The notes under the pieces are model-generated. The model saw only the letters and a list, made by a program, of their open reading frames with translations. It ran no database searches and was not told the DNA's origin. Below, in pieces: positions 4,794 through 7,244 of a stretch of 7,244 nt of DNA. The stretch is taken from contig QBMP01000235.1 of NCBI GenBank assembly GCA_003242115.1, forward strand, positions 1 to 7,244, written 5' to 3'. Position numbers and translations under genes: made by a program. This DNA is from Phormidesmis priestleyi. GTDB taxonomy: Bacteria > Cyanobacteriota > Cyanobacteriia > Phormidesmidales > Phormidesmidaceae. Each line of letters opens with the position of its first letter. The stretch's first letter is position 1.

Positions 4794-6426
4794 GGCTGAT
4801 GTGGATACTGGCTTTGAGTCGCTGTCGGGCGGTACTGGTTCAGATAGCACTACTCTGGGTGGGATGGCTCCGGGCAGTATTGATGAAGTCTGCCAGCGGG
4901 TGTTGCTTTGGGGCCAGCGTGAGGGTGGCGGCTTGGCGCGGGTGGAATATAGCTCGGAGTTTGACCGGCAGCGGGTGGTGCAGCGGTTGCAGCGCGAGTT
5001 GGCGCAAGCTGGCGTTGCCTGGACTGAAATTGTGCTGCCGACTCGCCGTGAGGCGACGGACATTGTACGGTTTTTGCGGGAGCGGCTGAGTCAGGTGCCG
5101 GGAGGGGTGGTTTCTGTGACCGGCTTTGCGACCGCTTTTGAGTCCAAAACGCCTTTGGCGGATGCGCTGCGGGTAGTGAATTTTAACCGGGAGGAGCTGG
5201 TGGCGTTGCCGCTGCGGCAGCTATGGTGGATGACGCCCGTGCTGCTGCAAACGTCGCTTCATGCGATGCCGGATTTGCATGGTTGGTTTAGGCCACAGCT
5301 ACAGCTAAGTCCGGCGGTGCGCGAAAGGGAACTATCAGATACAACTATTAGGTCAGCGGTGACGCCTCGGTTAGGATCTGAGCAAGTTCGAGGTGTTAAT
5401 TTTGAGGATGCTCGTCAGCGAAGTCAGAATCTGTTGACTGAGTTTTTTACGGCGAGGCAGGCAGGGGCTGCGGATCAAGATTTGCTGATGACTTATTTGC
5501 TGCCAGCTTTGGAGAGTTTGGCGGAGGTGGGAGCGCAACGAGAACTGCGGGATTTGACATCGCAATTTGAGGGTTTTTTGGGTTCGCTGAAGCTGGGTAA
5601 GACAACTGAAATGACCACGGCGGTGTCTCGATTGGCAAGATTGTATTCGGATCAGGGCCGTTATACGGAGGCGGAACCGCTGTATGTCCAAGCGCTCGAA
5701 ATCTGGAAAATAGAACTGGGTGATCGCCATCTCTACACTGCCACCAGTCTAAATAACTTGGCGTTACTGTATTACTCGCAGGCCCGTTATGCAGAAGCGG
5801 AACCACTGTATGTCCAAGCGCTCGAAATCTGGGAAACAGAACTGGGCGATCGCCATCCCTGCACCGCCCAAGGTCTAAATAACTTAGCGTTACTGTATTA
5901 CTCGCAGGGCCGTTATACGGAAGCGGAACCGCTGTATGTCCAAGCGCTCGAAATCTATAAAACAGAACTGGGCGATCGCCATCCCTGCACCGCCCAAGGT
6001 CTGAATAACTTAGCGGGCCTGTATTGCTCACAGGGCCGTTATGCGGAAGCGGAACCGCTGTATATTCAAGCACTCGAAATCAGGGAAACAGAACTGGGTG
6101 ATCGCCATCCCGACACCGCCCAAGGTCTGAATAACTTGGCGTTACTGTACTACTCGCAGGGCCGTTATGCGGAAGCGGAACCGCTGCATGTCCAAGCGCT
6201 CGAAATCAAGAAAACAGAACTGGGCGATCGCCATCCTGACACCGCAGGTAGCCTATACAATCTCGCCGGGCTCTATCACAACACTCAACAACATCAGCAA
6301 GCACTGATCCACATTCAACAAGCTCTAGACATTTACGTCTCTACCCTCGGCACAAACCACCCCACAACTCAAGCGGCAATGAGCTGGCATGAACTCATTC
6401 AACAGGCAATGGACAAATTATCATAG
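4780..6426 (+). CDS. Alpha/beta domain protein with C-terminal TPR array, partner of the ATPase
   Basis: A 548-residue protein starting at GTG. Residues 1-30 are acidic and low-complexity (Gly/Ser/Thr). Residues about 33-180 form an alpha/beta domain: strand ARVEYSS (53-59), helix 61-77, strand WTEIVLP (81-87), helix 92-105, strand GGVVSVTGF (108-116). After this comes FNREELVALPLRQLWWMTPVLLQTSLHAMPDLHGWF (in part; 135-170), a pattern known from NTPase-like domains of cyanobacterial TPR proteins. No Walker A is present, so it is probably catalytically inert for NTP. A helical linker (about 208-275) leads to six TPR units of 42 residues (285-536), of the tetratricopeptide/kinesin-light-chain type (GRYAEAEPLYVQALEI, then ELGDRHP). 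It has no signal peptide or membrane segment. It probably serves as sensor or scaffold for the ATPase encoded just upstream. No toxic effector domain (TIR, nuclease, protease) can be recognised, so the output is unknown. Confidence 0.85.
   Translation: MEPSEADVDTGFESLSGGTGSDSTTLGGMAPGSIDEVCQRVLLWGQREGGGLARVEYSSEFDRQRVVQRLQRELAQAGVAWTEIVLPTRREATDIVRFLRERLSQVPGGVVSVTGFATAFESKTPLADALRVVNFNREELVALPLRQLWWMTPVLLQTSLHAMPDLHGWFRPQLQLSPAVRERELSDTTIRSAVTPRLGSEQVRGVNFEDARQRSQNLLTEFFTARQAGAADQDLLMTYLLPALESLAEVGAQRELRDLTSQFEGFLGSLKLGKTTEMTTAVSRLARLYSDQGRYTEAEPLYVQALEIWKIELGDRHLYTATSLNNLALLYYSQARYAEAEPLYVQALEIWETELGDRHPCTAQGLNNLALLYYSQGRYTEAEPLYVQALEIYKTELGDRHPCTAQGLNNLAGLYCSQGRYAEAEPLYIQALEIRETELGDRHPDTAQGLNNLALLYYSQGRYAEAEPLHVQALEIKKTELGDRHPDTAGSLYNLAGLYHNTQQHQQALIHIQQALDIYVSTLGTNHPTTQAAMSWHELIQQAMDKLS
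5632..6387 (+). repeat. Six 126-bp tandem units encoding TPRs
   Basis: Units run 5632-5757, 5758-5883, 5884-6009, 6010-6135, 6136-6261 and 6262-6387. The first five are nearly identical in DNA; the sixth is diverged and caps the array. Each of the first five has (G)TGATCGCCAT or GCGATCGCCAT at the same place, encoding GDRH. Differences cluster at the codon pair after ALEI (W-K, W-E, Y-K, R-E, K-K). Confidence 0.92.
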
Positions 6427-6505
6427 ACTAAAGAAACAAGAACACAAGCGCTAACATACTCACAATTTCTCACTCAACCCCGTCCACCTCTTTCAGCGCA
6501 TTTCT

Positions 6506-6745
6506 ATGTCCTCACCCTCATCCCCTGCGATTACGACTGTCATAAAGATGCTCGAATCTTTACCTGCTGCGCTGCAAGAGAAAGTCGTTGAGCAGGTACG
6601 CGAATTCATTGCCGACCTAGAAGACGAAGAAAGATGGCAAGTCTCATTTGAGCAAACATACGAACAGCTCATAGCATCGGCACAAAAGGCAAAGCGAGAG
6701 ATTGCCGAAGGCAAGTCATCCCCAATGGACTACGAGCAGCTATGA
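6506..6745 (+). CDS. Type II antitoxin, partner of a RelE/ParE-like toxin
   Basis: A 79-residue protein of a common cyanobacterial antitoxin type. The N-terminal helical part (ITTVIKMLESLPAALQEKVVEQVREFIADL, in brief 9-38) resembles the small dimerising domain of such antitoxins. The charged C-terminal tail (AKREIAEGKSSPMDYEQL, 62-79) is of the type that wraps around the toxin. Start is at ATG with no clear Shine-Dalgarno; the preceding 79 bp (6427-6505) show no terminator after the TPR gene. Its stop overlaps the toxin start in ATGA. Such antitoxins neutralise the toxin and usually repress their own operon; no clear operator palindrome is seen upstream. The function rests on sequence style plus the partner gene. 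Confidence 0.75.
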   Translation: MSSPSSPAITTVIKMLESLPAALQEKVVEQVREFIADLEDEERWQVSFEQTYEQLIASAQKAKREIAEGKSSPMDYEQL

Positions 6746-7005
6746 AGTCTGCAACCTTGCCCTCTTTTTGGGCAGAGTACCGAAAGCTTAGCAATCCTGT
6801 CAGACAATCTGCGCGAAAAACTTACCAACTTTGGAGGGAAAACCCCTTTCATCCATCGCTTCGCTTCAAGTGCATTGACAGTAGAGTTGGGCTATGGTCA
6901 GTTCGGATTACGCGCAGCTACCGCGCCTTAGGAATTATGGAAGACAATACAGTAACTTGGTACTGGATAGGCACTCATCGCGACTACGAACGCTTTTACA
7001 CGTAG
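6742..7005 (+). CDS. RelE/ParE-superfamily toxin
   Basis: An 87-residue protein with the layout of small cyanobacterial RelE/ParE-fold toxins: an N-terminal helix (FWAEYRKLSNPVRQSARKTYQLW, in brief 9-31), then NPFHPSLRFK (34-43), the strands SVRITRSYRALGI (53-65) and VTWYWIGTHRDYERF (71-85). R55, R58, R61, H79 and Y82 are the likely functional residues. The length is normal for the family. RelE-type members cut mRNA on ribosomes, ParE-type members poison gyrase; this sequence does not decide between them. The 4-bp ATGA overlap with the antitoxin gene indicates coupled translation. The frame is intact, so the toxin is probably active and restrained by its neighbour. Confidence 0.8.
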   Translation: MKSATLPSFWAEYRKLSNPVRQSARKTYQLWRENPFHPSLRFKCIDSRVGLWSVRITRSYRALGIMEDNTVTWYWIGTHRDYERFYT

Positions 7006-7025
7006 CTCATTAGCCCGACTACAGC

Positions 7026-7066
7026 GATGGGAGCCGTCAACATCGAAACCGCTGATGGCTCCCATC
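7026..7066 (+). repeat. Strong hairpin over the start of the last ORF
   Basis: GATGGGAGCC (7026-7035) and GGCTCCCATC (7057-7066) are perfect 10-bp inverted arms. The stem extends inward by four more pairs (one G:U), giving 14 pairs (7026-7039 with 7053-7066) and a 13-nt loop. The ATG at 7027-7029 lies within the left arm. No T-tract follows, so it is not a standard intrinsic terminator. ACAGCG flanks it on both sides (7021-7026 and 7067-7072). Confidence 0.8.
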
Positions 7067-7218
7067 ACAGCGTCCAAGTTAAAACCATTGAACTAACCGC
7101 AACCATTACCCCAAATGGCACCCTAACCCTCCAACTTCCTCCAGATATCACACCCGGTGAGCACCGCATTACCCTTCTTATTCAGACAGAACAAGCGATC
7201 GCCCACCCTCATACCTGA
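7027..7218 (+). CDS. Small antitoxin-like beta-rich protein
   Basis: A 63-residue ORF. Residues about 19-53 (KTIELTATITPNGTLTLQLPPDITPGEHRITLLI, in brief) match a widespread small cyanobacterial protein pattern, often found as the upstream antitoxin of a PIN-domain or similar toxin. Homologues of this style usually begin near the KTIEL segment, so residues 1-18, encoded by the hairpin region, look added. No ATG, GTG or TTG occurs in frame at that segment, so either the ATG at 7027 is used or the native start is lost. It sits 21 bp after the toxin stop, possibly in the same transcript. The only sequence after its TGA is 26 bp, so any toxin partner lies outside the window. Function is inferred from pattern and place only. 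Confidence 0.6.
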   Translation: MGAVNIETADGSHHSVQVKTIELTATITPNGTLTLQLPPDITPGEHRITLLIQTEQAIAHPHT

Positions 7219-7244
7219 TAAAACTATGTAGAGCAACTATATAG

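Noticed and set aside
4425..5063. Open frame of 212 codons on the minus strand across the ATPase-TPR junction
   Set aside because: It is antisense to two well-supported coding regions; the Ser/Arg/Cys-rich composition is typical of a shadow frame.
5447..6073. Long open frame on the minus strand (208 codons) opposite the TPR array
   Set aside because: It only mirrors the 126-bp repeats, whose length is a multiple of three, so an antisense frame stays open by periodicity. The translation is repetitive with no family pattern.
5632..6387. CRISPR-like periodicity
   Set aside because: The 126-bp units are contiguous, in frame and encode TPRs; there are no unique spacers and no cas genes.

Overview
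The window looks like a chromosomal piece of a cyanobacterium, probably filamentous and Leptolyngbya-like. The evidence is the many GCGATCGC (HIP1) octamers in both genes and spacers (for example near 490, 1355, 2040, 2453, 3133, 3154, 3873, 4136, 4186, 5846, 6226 and 7195), and protein families of a typical cyanobacterial style. The genus is an inference; no rRNA or marker gene is present.

Left part (1-2904): an NAD / ADP-ribose divergon. On the minus strand lie an ADP-ribosylglycohydrolase (1268-2056) and, 25 bp downstream, a long nicotinamidase/isochorismatase-type cysteine hydrolase (178-1242). On the plus strand is a Nudix plus winged-helix regulator of the NrtR type (2152-2904). The 95-bp spacer between the divergent genes holds a perfect inverted repeat with 10-bp arms (2092-2118), which I read as the NrtR operator. 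It overlaps a TTGACA -35 box that points toward the regulator. Positions 1-177 hold only nested inverted repeats and a weak terminator candidate.

Middle (2905-6426): after a gene-poor stretch with one doubtful small ORF (3025-3213, encoding heptad-like repeats), a two-gene unit begins. The first gene encodes a P-loop ATPase with intact Walker A, Walker B and lid motifs (3378-4793). The second, overlapping it by 14 bp and starting at GTG behind a strong Shine-Dalgarno, encodes a 548-residue protein (4780-6426). This has an alpha/beta domain without a P-loop at its N-terminus and six 42-residue TPR units at its C-terminus. Five of the six units are nearly identical in DNA but differ at one two-residue site. 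The pair is arranged like an NTPase-based conflict or signalling module with a repeat sensor; this is the best candidate for an undescribed system here.

Right end (6427-7244): a compact type II toxin-antitoxin pair (6506-6745 and 6742-7005, ATGA overlap), then a short antitoxin-like beta-rich protein (7027-7218) whose start codon lies inside a 14-bp hairpin. Any partner of this last gene would lie beyond the window. The right half therefore looks like an accessory island next to a metabolic, probably NrtR-regulated cluster.
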